Shown here one piece after another: positions 40,756 to 49,712 of a stretch of DNA of 64,000 nucleotides. The position numbers and the translations under genes were made by a program. The notes under the pieces were generated by a model that was given only the letters and a program-made list of their open reading frames with translations, made no database searches and had not been told where the DNA came from. This DNA is from an uncultured Pseudomonadota bacterium (GTDB lineage Bacteria; Pseudomonadota; Gammaproteobacteria; Burkholderiales; SG8-39), in the NCBI GenBank assembly GCA_903921325.1, contig CAIXPL010000024.1:62001-126000 (forward strand), written 5' to 3'. The number at the start of each line of letters is the position of its first letter. Position 1 is the stretch's first letter.

Positions 40756-41798
40756 GATCGCCCTTTAGATACTGCCTGGCGGTAGCGCACCACCGCCCGC
40801 TCATGCGCCGCCAGTGTGACTGAAAATTCACTGCTCCCGTCCCCGCGCGCCACAAAGTAGAGGACATTGCTGCGCGCCGGATGTGTCGCCGCCTGCAGTG
40901 CATCGGCACCGGGCATTGCAATGGGCGTCGGCGGCAGCCCCTTGCGGCGATAGGTGTTGAAGGGGGTATCCAATGCCAGATCGCGCTTGTGCAGGTGTCC
41001 ATCATAGTCCGCGCCCAACCCGTAGATGACCGCCGGGTCGGTCTGCAGCAGCATGCCGATGCGCAGCCGATTGCTGAGCACGGCGGCGACCATCGGACGG
41101 TCTGCCGGTAGCGCCGACTCCTTTTCCACCAGCGAGGCGAGGATGAGGGTCTGCTGCGGGCTTGCTGTCGCACAGTCAGCCGCGCGTGAATCCCATGCCT
41201 GTGCCAGATGTTTGACCATTTCCTGATGCGCCTGCTGCAGCACCAGAATGTCCTGCGTCCCTTTCGGAACGACATAGGTATCGGGGTAGAACTGTCCCTC
41301 GGGTGCCACGCCGGGCTCGCCAAAGCGGGCCATCAGATCGCGGTCCTCAATCGAGACAAGCACAGGGCGCAGATCGCTGCGATCGAGCAGTGCCTGACGA
41401 ATTTGCCGAAATGTCCATCCCTCGATAATGCGCACTTCGGTTGAGACAAACTCGCCGCGCGCGAGACGCGCAATCAGGCCCGACAAGGTCAGACCGGCAT
41501 CGATGCGGTAAATGCCTGGACGATAGCTACGCTCTTTGCTGCCAAACCGCATCGCCGCCTCGATCAGCAGCGCAGGCACGCCGACTCCAGCCAGTCGAAT
41601 CGATTGCACGATCGAACGCGCCGGTTGTCCAGGCAGGATTTCGAATTCAGCCGAACCGTGGTTCGCCAGCAATGGATGCATGCGCCATAGATACGCGAGC
41701 AGGAGCGCGAGGACGAGTGTGCCCGCCAGTGTCCAGGCAAGCACTGCACGCAGGATTCGATAGGGGAAGCGCACCGGCGAGGAGAATGAAAAAGCCAT
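40752..41798 (-). CDS. mltG: Endolytic murein transglycosylase MltG
   Basis: Inner-membrane lytic transglycosylase of 348 aa that cuts nascent glycan strands. It has a single N-terminal transmembrane helix (about 14-38), a LysM-like subdomain (FEILPGQPARSIVQSI), and the YceG catalytic domain with the active-site Glu in LASLVEKESALPADRP, then LQTDPAVIYGLG and TPFNTYRRKGLPPTPIAMPG. It is the first gene of the minus-strand mltG-tmk-holB-tatD-ankyrin set and diverges from ygfZ. Confidence 0.94.
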   Translation of the reverse strand: MAFSFSSPVRFPYRILRAVLAWTLAGTLVLALLLAYLWRMHPLLANHGSAEFEILPGQPARSIVQSIRLAGVGVPALLIEAAMRFGSKERSYRPGIYRIDAGLTLSGLIARLARGEFVSTEVRIIEGWTFRQIRQALLDRSDLRPVLVSIEDRDLMARFGEPGVAPEGQFYPDTYVVPKGTQDILVLQQAHQEMVKHLAQAWDSRAADCATASPQQTLILASLVEKESALPADRPMVAAVLSNRLRIGMLLQTDPAVIYGLGADYDGHLHKRDLALDTPFNTYRRKGLPPTPIAMPGADALQAATHPARSNVLYFVARGDGSSEFSVTLAAHERAVVRYRQAVSKGRS

Positions 41799-41803
41799 GG
41801 ACC

Positions 41804-41809
41804 TATAAT
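41804..41809 (+). promoter_or_regulatory. Possible ygfZ -10 element
   Basis: TATAAT lies in the 42-bp divergent gap between mltG and ygfZ, about 32 nt before the ygfZ ATG. No good -35 is visible within the start of mltG. Confidence 0.35.
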
Positions 41810-41840
41810 AGCCTGTCGCCTCCCCTGCGCTGTTGCCACC

Positions 41841-42758
41841 ATGTCCGCTGTCGCACTCTCCTCACTTGGTGTACTCGGTGCCGAAGGCCCCGAGGCAGGC
41901 ACCTTTCTGCAAGCTCAGCTGAGCGCTGACATCCTCGCGCTGGCCGTTGGCGAGGCCTGCCCCGCTGCCTGGTGCAGCGCGACCGGGCGGGTATTGGCAA
42001 GCTTCATCGTGCTGCGAATCGAGCAAGGGTATTTGTTGGTGCTGGATGCGCAGATCGCCGCCGACGTCCAGAAACGCATGTCCCGCTATGTGCTGCGCGC
42101 AAAGCTCACTCTGCGCGATGTCTCGGCACAGTGGTCACTGTCCGGTTGGGACGAGGCTGGCGCGGGCCCTGCTGACTGCGATCTGTGGCACAGCAGCCGC
42201 GCCGGGCAGACTCGCTGGCTGCGACTGGCCGACCGGCACTGGCTGGGTTTTACCTCAGACGATCGAGCGTCAGATACCCTCAGCGCCACGAGCAGCCAGA
42301 GCGAGGTGCGCTGGCGACTGGCTGAAATTGCGCAAGGCCGTGCCTGGATCGGCACCGCCACCCAGGATCTGTACACACCGCAAATGATCAATCTGGATCT
42401 GACCGGTGCGATCAGTTTCACCAAGGGCTGCTACCCCGGCCAGGAAATCGTCGCGCGCACGCACTACCTCGGCAAAGTCAAACGTCGCATGCTGCGCGTG
42501 CGCGCCAACAGCGGGTCGGCGCCGGTACCGGGCAGTGTGCTCGAAGGGTTGGCGGCCGAACCTGAGGGTACGGGTGCGAGCGAATCGCCCAGGGTCGAGC
42601 TTGCGGGCCACATCATCAATGCGGCGTCAATCGCGCAAGGCGGCTGGGAAGGGCTTGCGGTGATGCGCGGCGGCGTGCCAGACGCGGGCACACGGTTGCG
42701 CCTGGCACCTGACGGACCCACTGTAGAGGTAGCCGAACTCCCCTATGTGCTCGAGTAG
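41841..42758 (+). CDS. ygfZ: Folate-binding Fe-S cluster maturation protein YgfZ
   Basis: GcvT-fold protein of 305 aa that assists late steps of [4Fe-4S] delivery using tetrahydrofolate. The diagnostic motif KGCYPGQEIVARTHYLG (about 195-211) with the reactive cysteine is intact, followed by KRRMLRVRA. It could serve the Fe-S enzymes of this window, including aconitase and complex II. It is first of a plus-strand group with the DUF4936 and NRDE genes. Confidence 0.93.
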   Translation: MSAVALSSLGVLGAEGPEAGTFLQAQLSADILALAVGEACPAAWCSATGRVLASFIVLRIEQGYLLVLDAQIAADVQKRMSRYVLRAKLTLRDVSAQWSLSGWDEAGAGPADCDLWHSSRAGQTRWLRLADRHWLGFTSDDRASDTLSATSSQSEVRWRLAEIAQGRAWIGTATQDLYTPQMINLDLTGAISFTKGCYPGQEIVARTHYLGKVKRRMLRVRANSGSAPVPGSVLEGLAAEPEGTGASESPRVELAGHIINAASIAQGGWEGLAVMRGGVPDAGTRLRLAPDGPTVEVAELPYVLE

Positions 42759-42781
42759 CCAGGTAAGGATCGTGACACGCC

Positions 42782-43090
42782 ATGAGTAGCCTCTATGTCT
42801 ATTACAAGGTCACGGCGAGCGATGCCGGTGCGGTTTTGATTTGCACCCGGACGCTGCTTGCGCGGGTCGCTCAATTGACCGGCATCGACGGACGATTGCT
42901 GCGGCGCCAGGAACAGGTGGGCACCTGGATGGAAGTCTATGACCCGGTCGATGATCTGGACGCACTGGAACACGCCATTCAGGCCGCCTTGCCAGAGAGC
43001 GGATTCAGCGCCGCCCTGACAAGTGGCGTGCGGCATAGCGAACGTTTTGTGCCGCTTGAGCCAGCCGATCTTGCTCACCTGAGTCAATGA
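42782..43090 (+). CDS. DUF4936 family protein
   Basis: Small soluble protein of 102 aa matching the DUF4936 pattern: a YVYYKV start and GRLLRRQEQVGTWMEVYDPV in the middle. The ferredoxin-like alternation suggests a stand-alone alpha/beta domain. No function is known. It commonly sits between ygfZ and an NRDE gene in betaproteobacteria, as here. Confidence 0.8.
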   Translation: MSSLYVYYKVTASDAGAVLICTRTLLARVAQLTGIDGRLLRRQEQVGTWMEVYDPVDDLDALEHAIQAALPESGFSAALTSGVRHSERFVPLEPADLAHLSQ

Positions 43091-43111
43091 GCCAACGGGC
43101 CTGATTTTGCG

Positions 43112-43918
43112 ATGTGCCTGATTCTATTTAGCTATCAACCGGGCATACGCAGCACTGACTCGGGTCGATTGATCATCGCGGCCAATCGCGATGAAGCTTT
43201 TCGGCGCCCGACTGATCCGGCAGGCTTCTGGGCTGACGCCCCACGGGTGTTCGCCGGACGTGACCGCAATCATGGCGGCACCTGGTTGGGGGTGACGCGG
43301 CAGGGTCGCTTCGCCGCACTCACCAACTACCGCGAGCCAGGCGTGCACGATCCTGCCGCCCCCTCGCGCGGAGCGCTGGTCAGCGATTTTCTGCGAACAG
43401 AGATCGCAGCCGCTGACTATTGCCGATTGATCGCGACACGCAACGGGCAATGGAACGGATTCAATCTGCTCGCCTACGATGGCCGCGAGCTTTGGTATGC
43501 AAGTAACCGCGGCTCGCATGCGCAGCCGGTCGCTCCCGGCGTACACGGTCTGTCGAATCACCTGCTGGATACCGCCTGGCCTAAAGTGCTTGAGGGTCGT
43601 GATCGATTGGCGCGCGCGCTGACGGCCAGCGACCAGGCCGGCACTGTTCGCGCGGCGCTATTCCACCTCCTGGATGATCGGACAATTGCCGCCGACGCTC
43701 AGCTCCCCGCCACCGGACTGCCGATCGAGCGCGAGCGCTTGCTCTCCGCCGCGCATATTCTGCCGGTGCAGCCCGACGATCCGACGAGCGGCTATGGCAC
43801 CCGCTGTGCCACCGTGGTCTTGATCGACAGCGACACAGTCGACGTGACAGAGCGCGCATTCGACGCCCATGGCAAGGTCCTGGCACAAAGCCGCGCCTGC
43901 TGGCCGATTGCATCCTGA
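43112..43918 (+). CDS. NRDE (TANGO2-like) family protein
   Basis: Protein of 268 aa opening with MCLILFSY and IIAANRDEAFRRPTDPAGFW, the NRDE motif that names the family, followed by GGTWLGVTRQGRFAALTNYREP. The N-terminal Cys2 after the initiator Met suggests an Ntn-hydrolase-like fold. The human relative TANGO2 has been linked to heme and lipid handling, and the bacterial role is unsettled. It is 21 nt after the DUF4936 gene. Confidence 0.88.
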   Translation: MCLILFSYQPGIRSTDSGRLIIAANRDEAFRRPTDPAGFWADAPRVFAGRDRNHGGTWLGVTRQGRFAALTNYREPGVHDPAAPSRGALVSDFLRTEIAAADYCRLIATRNGQWNGFNLLAYDGRELWYASNRGSHAQPVAPGVHGLSNHLLDTAWPKVLEGRDRLARALTASDQAGTVRAALFHLLDDRTIAADAQLPATGLPIERERLLSAAHILPVQPDDPTSGYGTRCATVVLIDSDTVDVTERAFDAHGKVLAQSRACWPIAS

Positions 43919-43944
43919 TGACGCCACGTACGATTGGCGCGAAC

Positions 43945-44394
43945 TCAACGCACGCCGGCCCAGCGCATGCGCCGATGCGCAATGCCCGCTTCCATGAATT
44001 CGCTCGAATCGATCACAAACCCGCAACGCGTGTAAAAGCCCATGGCCTGGATTTGTGCGTTCAAGACGATGGCATCCATGCCACGGTCGCGTGCAGCGGT
44101 AATCAAACGCTCAAGCAATGCCCGTCCAATCCCCTGCCCGCGGCAGGCGGGCAAGACAGCCATGCGCCCGATATGTCCGTCAGCCAGCAAGCGCGCCGTA
44201 GCGACAGCGCTCGTCACACGCTGCCCTTTCATCGGAGCGTCGACATACGCAAGGGCATGCAGGCTGAGCGGATCATCGGCATCGATTTCAAGCTCGGCCG
44301 GAACGCCTTGCTCGTCAACAAAGACGGCCGTTCGAATGGCAGTAGCAGCGTCGCAGGCGCGCTCCCAGTCCATGCATTCAATTCGAATGTTCAA
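43945..44394 (-). CDS. GNAT acetyltransferase (ElaA/YjcF-like)
   Basis: Acetyltransferase of 149 aa. The N-terminal AIRTAVFVDEQGVPAELEID is typical of the ElaA/YjcF group. The acetyl-CoA loop IGRMAVLPACRGQGIGRALLERL (QGIGRA) is complete, and AMGFYTRCGFV closes the fold. A TTG at 44394 is chosen as start because GGAGGA lies about 6 nt before it. A GTG at 44415 is the alternative and would add seven codons. The substrate is unknown. Confidence 0.82.
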   Translation of the reverse strand: MNIRIECMDWERACDAATAIRTAVFVDEQGVPAELEIDADDPLSLHALAYVDAPMKGQRVTSAVATARLLADGHIGRMAVLPACRGQGIGRALLERLITAARDRGMDAIVLNAQIQAMGFYTRCGFVIDSSEFMEAGIAHRRMRWAGVR

Positions 44395-44428
44395 CCGCAG
44401 TCCTCCAGTGACCACGTCATACTAAGCC

Positions 44429-45553
44429 ATGAGCACGATTGAATCCTTGCGCTGGAATGGCGCGCGGCTGGAATTGCTGGATCAGCGCGAATTGCCGCAC
44501 CAGCAGATCTACGTGCGCTGCAGCAATGAACACGAGGTCGCCCGCGCCATCACAGACATGGTGATCCGCGGCGCCCCGGCAATCGGCTGCGCAGCCGCCT
44601 ACGGCATCGCCCTGGCTGCACTAGACCAGGTGCGGCAGCCCCACCTGCAGATATCCCGGCTGGCGACCACCGATGCCCTGCTGCGCGCAACTCGCCCTAC
44701 TGCCGTCAATCTCGCCTGGGCACTCGATCAAATGGCAGCGCAAATTACGCGCTACCGCACGGAAGCCGGCGAACCGGCCGATGTCGGTGCGGCTCAGGGC
44801 CTGGCAAACCGTCTGATCGCGTTTGCCGCACACCTGCACGCGCAAGACATCACGTCCAATCAAATCATGGGGCAACACGGCGCGGCGCTTATCCCGCGCG
44901 GCGCGCGCATTCTCACGCATTGCAACACGGGAGCGCTCGCCACGGCAGGGCACGGTACGGCGCTCGGCGTGGTCCGCTCAACCTGGCAACAAGGCAACCC
45001 CATCCACGTCTGGGTGTGCGAGACCCGTCCGTACTTGCAGGGGGCACGGCTGACTGCCTGGGAGCTGCTCACCGAAGGCATCCCGATGCAGCTGATCAGC
45101 GACACCATGGCGGGGCACTTCATGCAACGTGGCGAGGTCGATCTGGTCATCGTGGGCGCTGACCGCATCGCCGCCAATGGGGATGTCGCCAACAAGATCG
45201 GCACTTATACCCTCGCGGTGCTCGCAGCGCGTCACCAGATACCGTTCTATGTTGCGGCACCACTGTCCACTTACGATGCCGCCACCGCGCACGGCGCGGA
45301 CATTCCGATCGAGGAGCGTGCTGCCCATGAGCTCACCGGCTACCGCGACCAGGTTTGGGCACCGCACGATGTGGCGGTACGCAATCCGGCGTTTGATGTA
45401 ACGCCAGCCGAGTTGGTGAGCGCGATCATCACCGAATCAGGTGTTGCTCGCGCACCTTACCGAGACAGCCTCGCCGCGCTTGCCGGCAACATCACTCCAG
45501 ACGAATGCCGGTCTGTCGTATCAACTCGCCCCAACGTGCCGACTGCTGCGTGA
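44429..45553 (+). CDS. mtnA: Methylthioribose-1-phosphate isomerase
   Basis: Methionine-salvage isomerase of 374 aa in the eIF2B-like fold, converting methylthioribose-1-P to methylthioribulose-1-P. MVIRGAPAIGCAAAYGIALA binds phosphate. ILTHCNTGALATAGHGTALG holds the catalytic Cys (near 163), and IVGADRIAANGDVANKIGTY the catalytic Asp (near 241). No other mtn gene is in the window. Its 3' end overlaps the opposing Bug gene by 62 bp. Confidence 0.93.
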   Translation: MSTIESLRWNGARLELLDQRELPHQQIYVRCSNEHEVARAITDMVIRGAPAIGCAAAYGIALAALDQVRQPHLQISRLATTDALLRATRPTAVNLAWALDQMAAQITRYRTEAGEPADVGAAQGLANRLIAFAAHLHAQDITSNQIMGQHGAALIPRGARILTHCNTGALATAGHGTALGVVRSTWQQGNPIHVWVCETRPYLQGARLTAWELLTEGIPMQLISDTMAGHFMQRGEVDLVIVGADRIAANGDVANKIGTYTLAVLAARHQIPFYVAAPLSTYDAATAHGADIPIEERAAHELTGYRDQVWAPHDVAVRNPAFDVTPAELVSAIITESGVARAPYRDSLAALAGNITPDECRSVVSTRPNVPTAA

Positions 45554-46490
45554 TATAGGCACCGAACTCCGCTGGCGTCGCGTTCATGGGCTCAAGCCCG
45601 ACTGCGGCCAGCCGCTCGCGCACATCGGTTAAGGTAAGGATGCGCGCCACTTCGCGGTTGAGCCGATCCACGATATCGGCCGGCGTACCGGCCGGCGCAA
45701 CCAGGCCGAGCCAGACGCCGATATTGAAATCGGCCAAGCCGGCTTCCGCAGAAAACACCGGCAGTTGCGGCAACGCCGCCGGTGCCTTGTCACCCATGGT
45801 CGCAAGGGCTCGGAACTTGCCACTCTTCAGATGCGGCACGCTGGAGGTGACGCCATCGATGATAAAGCTCACATCGCCTGACAACATCCCCTGCACCGTC
45901 GGCGGACTGCCCTTGTAGGGCACCATGACGATGTCAAGACCACTCATCCGCTTGAATTGCTCACCGGCCAGTTGCGTGGTGATGGTTCCCGCTCCGTAGC
46001 TCAATTTGCCTGGCGCCGCGCGCGCCCGCTGAATCAGGTCCTTGATGGAACCTGGCCCCGTCTGCGCGTCGGTCACCACAATGAGCGGCGACCACAGGGT
46101 CAGACTGACCGGGGTAAAGTCGCGCACGGGGTCATACGGAATCTTTGCATACAGGTGCTGATTCATGGTGAGGGTGGAATCGATCGCAAACAGGAGCGTG
46201 TAGCCATCGGCACCTGACTTCGCGACCGCCTCGGCGCCGATGATCGTATTGGCACCCGGCCGATTGTCCACCAGCACCTGCTGGCCCCAGTTGTCGGTCA
46301 TCTTCTGGGCGATTACTCGCATGCCGACATCCGAGGGCCCGCCGGCCGGGAACGGTACGATCACCCGAATCGGGCGTGCCGGATAGGTGGCCGGTGCCCC
46401 TTGTGCGGCCGCTTCACCTGCGTAGAGCGGCGCGATCAGTGCAGCAGTCGCAAACAACATCCCTGCCCTGGCCATCCAGTGCCTAGTCAT
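45492..46490 (-). CDS. Bug-type periplasmic solute receptor (TctC family)
   Basis: Second orphan receptor of this family, 332 aa. It has a signal peptide (MLFATAALIAPLYAGEAAAQ) and the binding signature RPIRVIVPFPAGGPSDVGMRVIA, then LDIVMVPYKGSPPTVQGML. It follows the dioxygenase subunits on the same strand, so it may supply their substrate. The last 62 bp overlap mtnA convergently. The C-terminus is of normal length, so the overlap is not an obvious truncation. Confidence 0.88.
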   Translation of the reverse strand: MTRHWMARAGMLFATAALIAPLYAGEAAAQGAPATYPARPIRVIVPFPAGGPSDVGMRVIAQKMTDNWGQQVLVDNRPGANTIIGAEAVAKSGADGYTLLFAIDSTLTMNQHLYAKIPYDPVRDFTPVSLTLWSPLIVVTDAQTGPGSIKDLIQRARAAPGKLSYGAGTITTQLAGEQFKRMSGLDIVMVPYKGSPPTVQGMLSGDVSFIIDGVTSSVPHLKSGKFRALATMGDKAPAALPQLPVFSAEAGLADFNIGVWLGLVAPAGTPADIVDRLNREVARILTLTDVRERLAAVGLEPMNATPAEFGAYITQQSARWGELIRQTGIRLE

Positions 46491-46513
46491 GCGGTCCCCT
46501 CCTCAGTTGATCT

Positions 46514-46575
46514 TGTAATGTGCTGCCTGGTCAGAGGCAATCGATGTAATGACCTGCCTGGTCAGAGGCAATAAA
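46514..46575 (+). repeat. Two 31-bp tandem repeats at the dioxygenase beta-subunit stop
   Basis: Unit A (46514-46544) and unit B (46545-46575) match at all but about four positions. Unit B contains the last codons and stop (46562-46564) of the minus-strand beta subunit, and unit A repeats them downstream of it. The array fills most of the 71-bp gap before the Bug gene. Confidence 0.9.
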
Positions 46576-47062
46576 TATCGATCATGGCGGGTAACTGGTC
46601 ATTTTGCAGTACCACTTTCTTGCGTGCGATCAGCCACCCACCCGAGCCGTAGGCGAGTGTATGTTCGTACCAGCCAAACACACTGACTGTCGTGCGATGG
46701 TGTGGGTCGAAAATGTGATTGACAAAGCTCGAGCGCACCGCCATCGACTCACCGCTCAGTCCGGTTGCCTCGATATTGGTCACCGAGTGCATCGTACGTC
46801 GCAACGGAGTGGAGGCCGGTGAGCGCCCCGAGCGAATGCGCACGATTCGATCTTCCAGGCCCGCGCGACTGGCATAGTAAATATGCGATAGCTCGCTTTG
46901 CGGGTCCTCGGTGAGTTGCTCTTCGTTACGCCAGGTGGGCACCCAGTATTCACAGTTTTGGGCAAATAGCGCGAGCCATTCGTCCCAACGACGTTCATCG
47001 AGTAGCGCCGCCTCGCGGTAGAGCAATCGGGTTGCAATGGCCCCGTAGGTGGCAGGATTCAT
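46562..47062 (-). CDS. Ring-hydroxylating dioxygenase beta subunit
   Basis: Small subunit of 166 aa, SnoaL-like fold, structural partner of the Rieske alpha subunit. LLYREAALLDERRWDEWLALFAQNCEYWVP is the characteristic N-terminal pattern, and RRTMHSVTNIEATG and VVLQNDQLPAMIDIYCL close the domain. Its ATG overlaps the alpha stop by 4 nt (ATGA). Neither subunit alone defines the substrate. Confidence 0.9.
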   Translation of the reverse strand: MNPATYGAIATRLLYREAALLDERRWDEWLALFAQNCEYWVPTWRNEEQLTEDPQSELSHIYYASRAGLEDRIVRIRSGRSPASTPLRRTMHSVTNIEATGLSGESMAVRSSFVNHIFDPHHRTTVSVFGWYEHTLAYGSGGWLIARKKVVLQNDQLPAMIDIYCL

Positions 47063-48414
47063 CGTGCGCCCGCCGTGCCCGCTGCGCGTTCCGCCTCGGC
47101 ACCACTTGCCATCAGGCGTGACCATTCGCGATACAAGGCATGGCCCCAGGTTTCAGCTTGCAAGTCAAATTGGCCTTGTACGCTCGACACCGGAGTCACT
47201 CCGGCCGTTCGCGCCATCTCGTCAGCGCCCTGCACGCAATCGGCCATTCCACGGTAATAGCCCTGTACCGCGTCGATCTGACGTGCTCGCAGGCCCACGG
47301 CCATATCTTCGTACATCGTGGTGTCGTCCGGCGTGGCAAAGCCACTCACGTTGAAAAAATCCTCGAATTGACGCAAACGCCATTGACGCACTTCAGGGGC
47401 CTCGCCAATTGGCGCGAGGCAGTAGTAGCGCATTTCGGTCTCGTCCACGGCCACCGGTCGAAAGGTGCGGATCAGCAACGACGTCGAGTCGGCAATCTGC
47501 ATGCTGGGAAACACGGTCAGGTTGCGCAGACGCAGCATCCATTCGGCCTTGAGCGGGCCGAGCCGTTCGCGCACCTCGTCGATACGCGAAAAAATCGGCC
47601 GCTTGCTGGACTCCGACTGATTGAGCCAGATGGCGTTGTGTCCATTCTTGAACGTAAACGCTCCGCCCTGCTGCTCGAAGCGCCGCTTCCAGTCAAATTG
47701 CCGCGCTTCCTGATTGCCACTGACCAGATCGGCCCGCCGACGCTGCACTTCCATGAATGAAACATGGGTCGAGGTAAGGTGATAGGCGTCGGAACTGTTG
47801 TCAAGCTGCGCTTTCCAGTTACCCCGATAGGTAAAGCCGACCCGCCCCGGGACGAACTCCATACCCTGGGGGCCCTGCTCCATCGCGAGATCGAGAAAGA
47901 AGCGCAGCTCGCCGAGGAATTCCGCGAGCGGGGGCACCTCGGCTGACACCGAGCCAAACATCAGGCCCTTGTAGCTGGCAAACGCCCCCAGGGGGACCAG
48001 GTTGTGATCCTCGCGCGCAAAGCCGGCTGAATAGGCACCGCTCGCCTGATCCTTCACATCGGCAATGCGTCCAGCCGAGTCATACGCCCAGCCGTGATAG
48101 GGACACACATGAAATTTGCGATTGCCGCTCTCCAGTCGGCACAGCAACGTTCCCTTGTGCCGGCAGACATTGAGAAATGCCCGACGCACGCCATCGGCAC
48201 CGTGGCTTATCAAGACGGGCAAGCGACCGATCCAGGCGAGCAGGTAGTCATGCGGATGCGCGATCTGCGACTCGAGTCCGAGAAACATCCAGGTGCGCTC
48301 AAACACATAACGCTGCTCGAACTCGAACACCTGCGGATCGGAGTAAACATCGGGATGAACCCGAAAAATACCCTCGGCAGGCCTGTCATCGACCAACTGA
48401 CTGAAATCGCTCAT
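47059..48414 (-). CDS. Ring-hydroxylating dioxygenase alpha subunit (Rieske)
   Basis: Catalytic subunit of 451 aa. The Rieske [2Fe-2S] motif is CRHKGTLLCRLES..HVCPYHGW. The mononuclear iron ligands lie in LDNSSDAYHLTSTH, with the bridging Asp. The sequence resembles the benzoate/anthranilate-type group that dihydroxylates aromatic acids. No ferredoxin or reductase gene is nearby, so electrons must come from elsewhere in the genome. The start is the ATG at 48414 (MSDFSQLVDDR). An open frame of 18 more codons upstream has no good ribosome site. Confidence 0.9.
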   Translation of the reverse strand: MSDFSQLVDDRPAEGIFRVHPDVYSDPQVFEFEQRYVFERTWMFLGLESQIAHPHDYLLAWIGRLPVLISHGADGVRRAFLNVCRHKGTLLCRLESGNRKFHVCPYHGWAYDSAGRIADVKDQASGAYSAGFAREDHNLVPLGAFASYKGLMFGSVSAEVPPLAEFLGELRFFLDLAMEQGPQGMEFVPGRVGFTYRGNWKAQLDNSSDAYHLTSTHVSFMEVQRRRADLVSGNQEARQFDWKRRFEQQGGAFTFKNGHNAIWLNQSESSKRPIFSRIDEVRERLGPLKAEWMLRLRNLTVFPSMQIADSTSLLIRTFRPVAVDETEMRYYCLAPIGEAPEVRQWRLRQFEDFFNVSGFATPDDTTMYEDMAVGLRARQIDAVQGYYRGMADCVQGADEMARTAGVTPVSSVQGQFDLQAETWGHALYREWSRLMASGAEAERAAGTAGAR

Positions 48415-48486
48415 ACCCAGCTTGCGCTCCACTATTGCGCCCGGCGAGCGGCTGCGAATTGCCGCCACGAGGCCGTTGTCTCTACT

Positions 48487-48972
48487 CTAGCGTGCTTCGA
48501 TCTGAACCGGGGTGCCAGCATCAACCCGGTCGTACAAATCGACGATGTCACGATTGCGCATGCGCACGCAGCCAATCGAGCCGGGTATACCCATCGGCAC
48601 GCTGTCCGGGGTCCCGTGAATGTATACATAGCGGCGCATCGTATCGACCTGGCCCAGGCGATTGAAGCCTGGCTCATTGCCGCACAGCCAGAGTATTCGG
48701 GTCAGTATCCAGTCGCGCGCGGGGTACGTGCGAGACAGCTCCTCGGTCCAGATTTCACCGGTGGGCCGTCGACCGACAAACACCGTATTCAATGCGGCGC
48801 CCCTGCCAATGCGTGCACGAATACGATGCGATCCGAGCGGTGTGCAATGACTGCCCATCTGCTGGCCTGCGCCTTTCGCAGCGGTAGAGACCCGGTAACG
48901 TGCAATTTCCTGACCAGACGCACTGTGCAGGCTGAGCACCTGATCGAATAGATGGATACGAATGTGGTTCAC
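48487..48972 (-). CDS. L,D-transpeptidase (YkuD domain)
   Basis: Compact catalytic domain of 161 aa with the YkuD signature: histidine in VYIHGTPDSVPMGIPGS and active-site Cys in GSIGCVRMRNRDIVDLYDRV. LDTs cross-link peptidoglycan or attach lipoproteins. No signal peptide is visible from the GTG chosen at 48972, so the protein may be cytoplasmic or the start may lie elsewhere. The longer open frame upstream passes through the tadA-end repeats and is not trusted. Confidence 0.82.
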   Translation of the reverse strand: MNHIRIHLFDQVLSLHSASGQEIARYRVSTAAKGAGQQMGSHCTPLGSHRIRARIGRGAALNTVFVGRRPTGEIWTEELSRTYPARDWILTRILWLCGNEPGFNRLGQVDTMRRYVYIHGTPDSVPMGIPGSIGCVRMRNRDIVDLYDRVDAGTPVQIEAR

Positions 48973-49004
48973 GTGTAAGTCCGACCTTGGTTGATACAGG
49001 TGAC

Positions 49005-49549
<545 letters not shown>

Positions 49550-49712
49550 TCAGGTGTTCAGATCGTCCAATTCTCGCATAGCACAACGCGCACCGCCCTG
49601 CTCAGCCCTCGGCATGGAAAAGTTGCGGGAAAGCGCGAATTGCTGCCTCGATTTTTTTACCCAGTCGGGTTTCACTGAGCGCTCTCGCCGCGCAACGCTC
49701 AGGCAGCATTGA

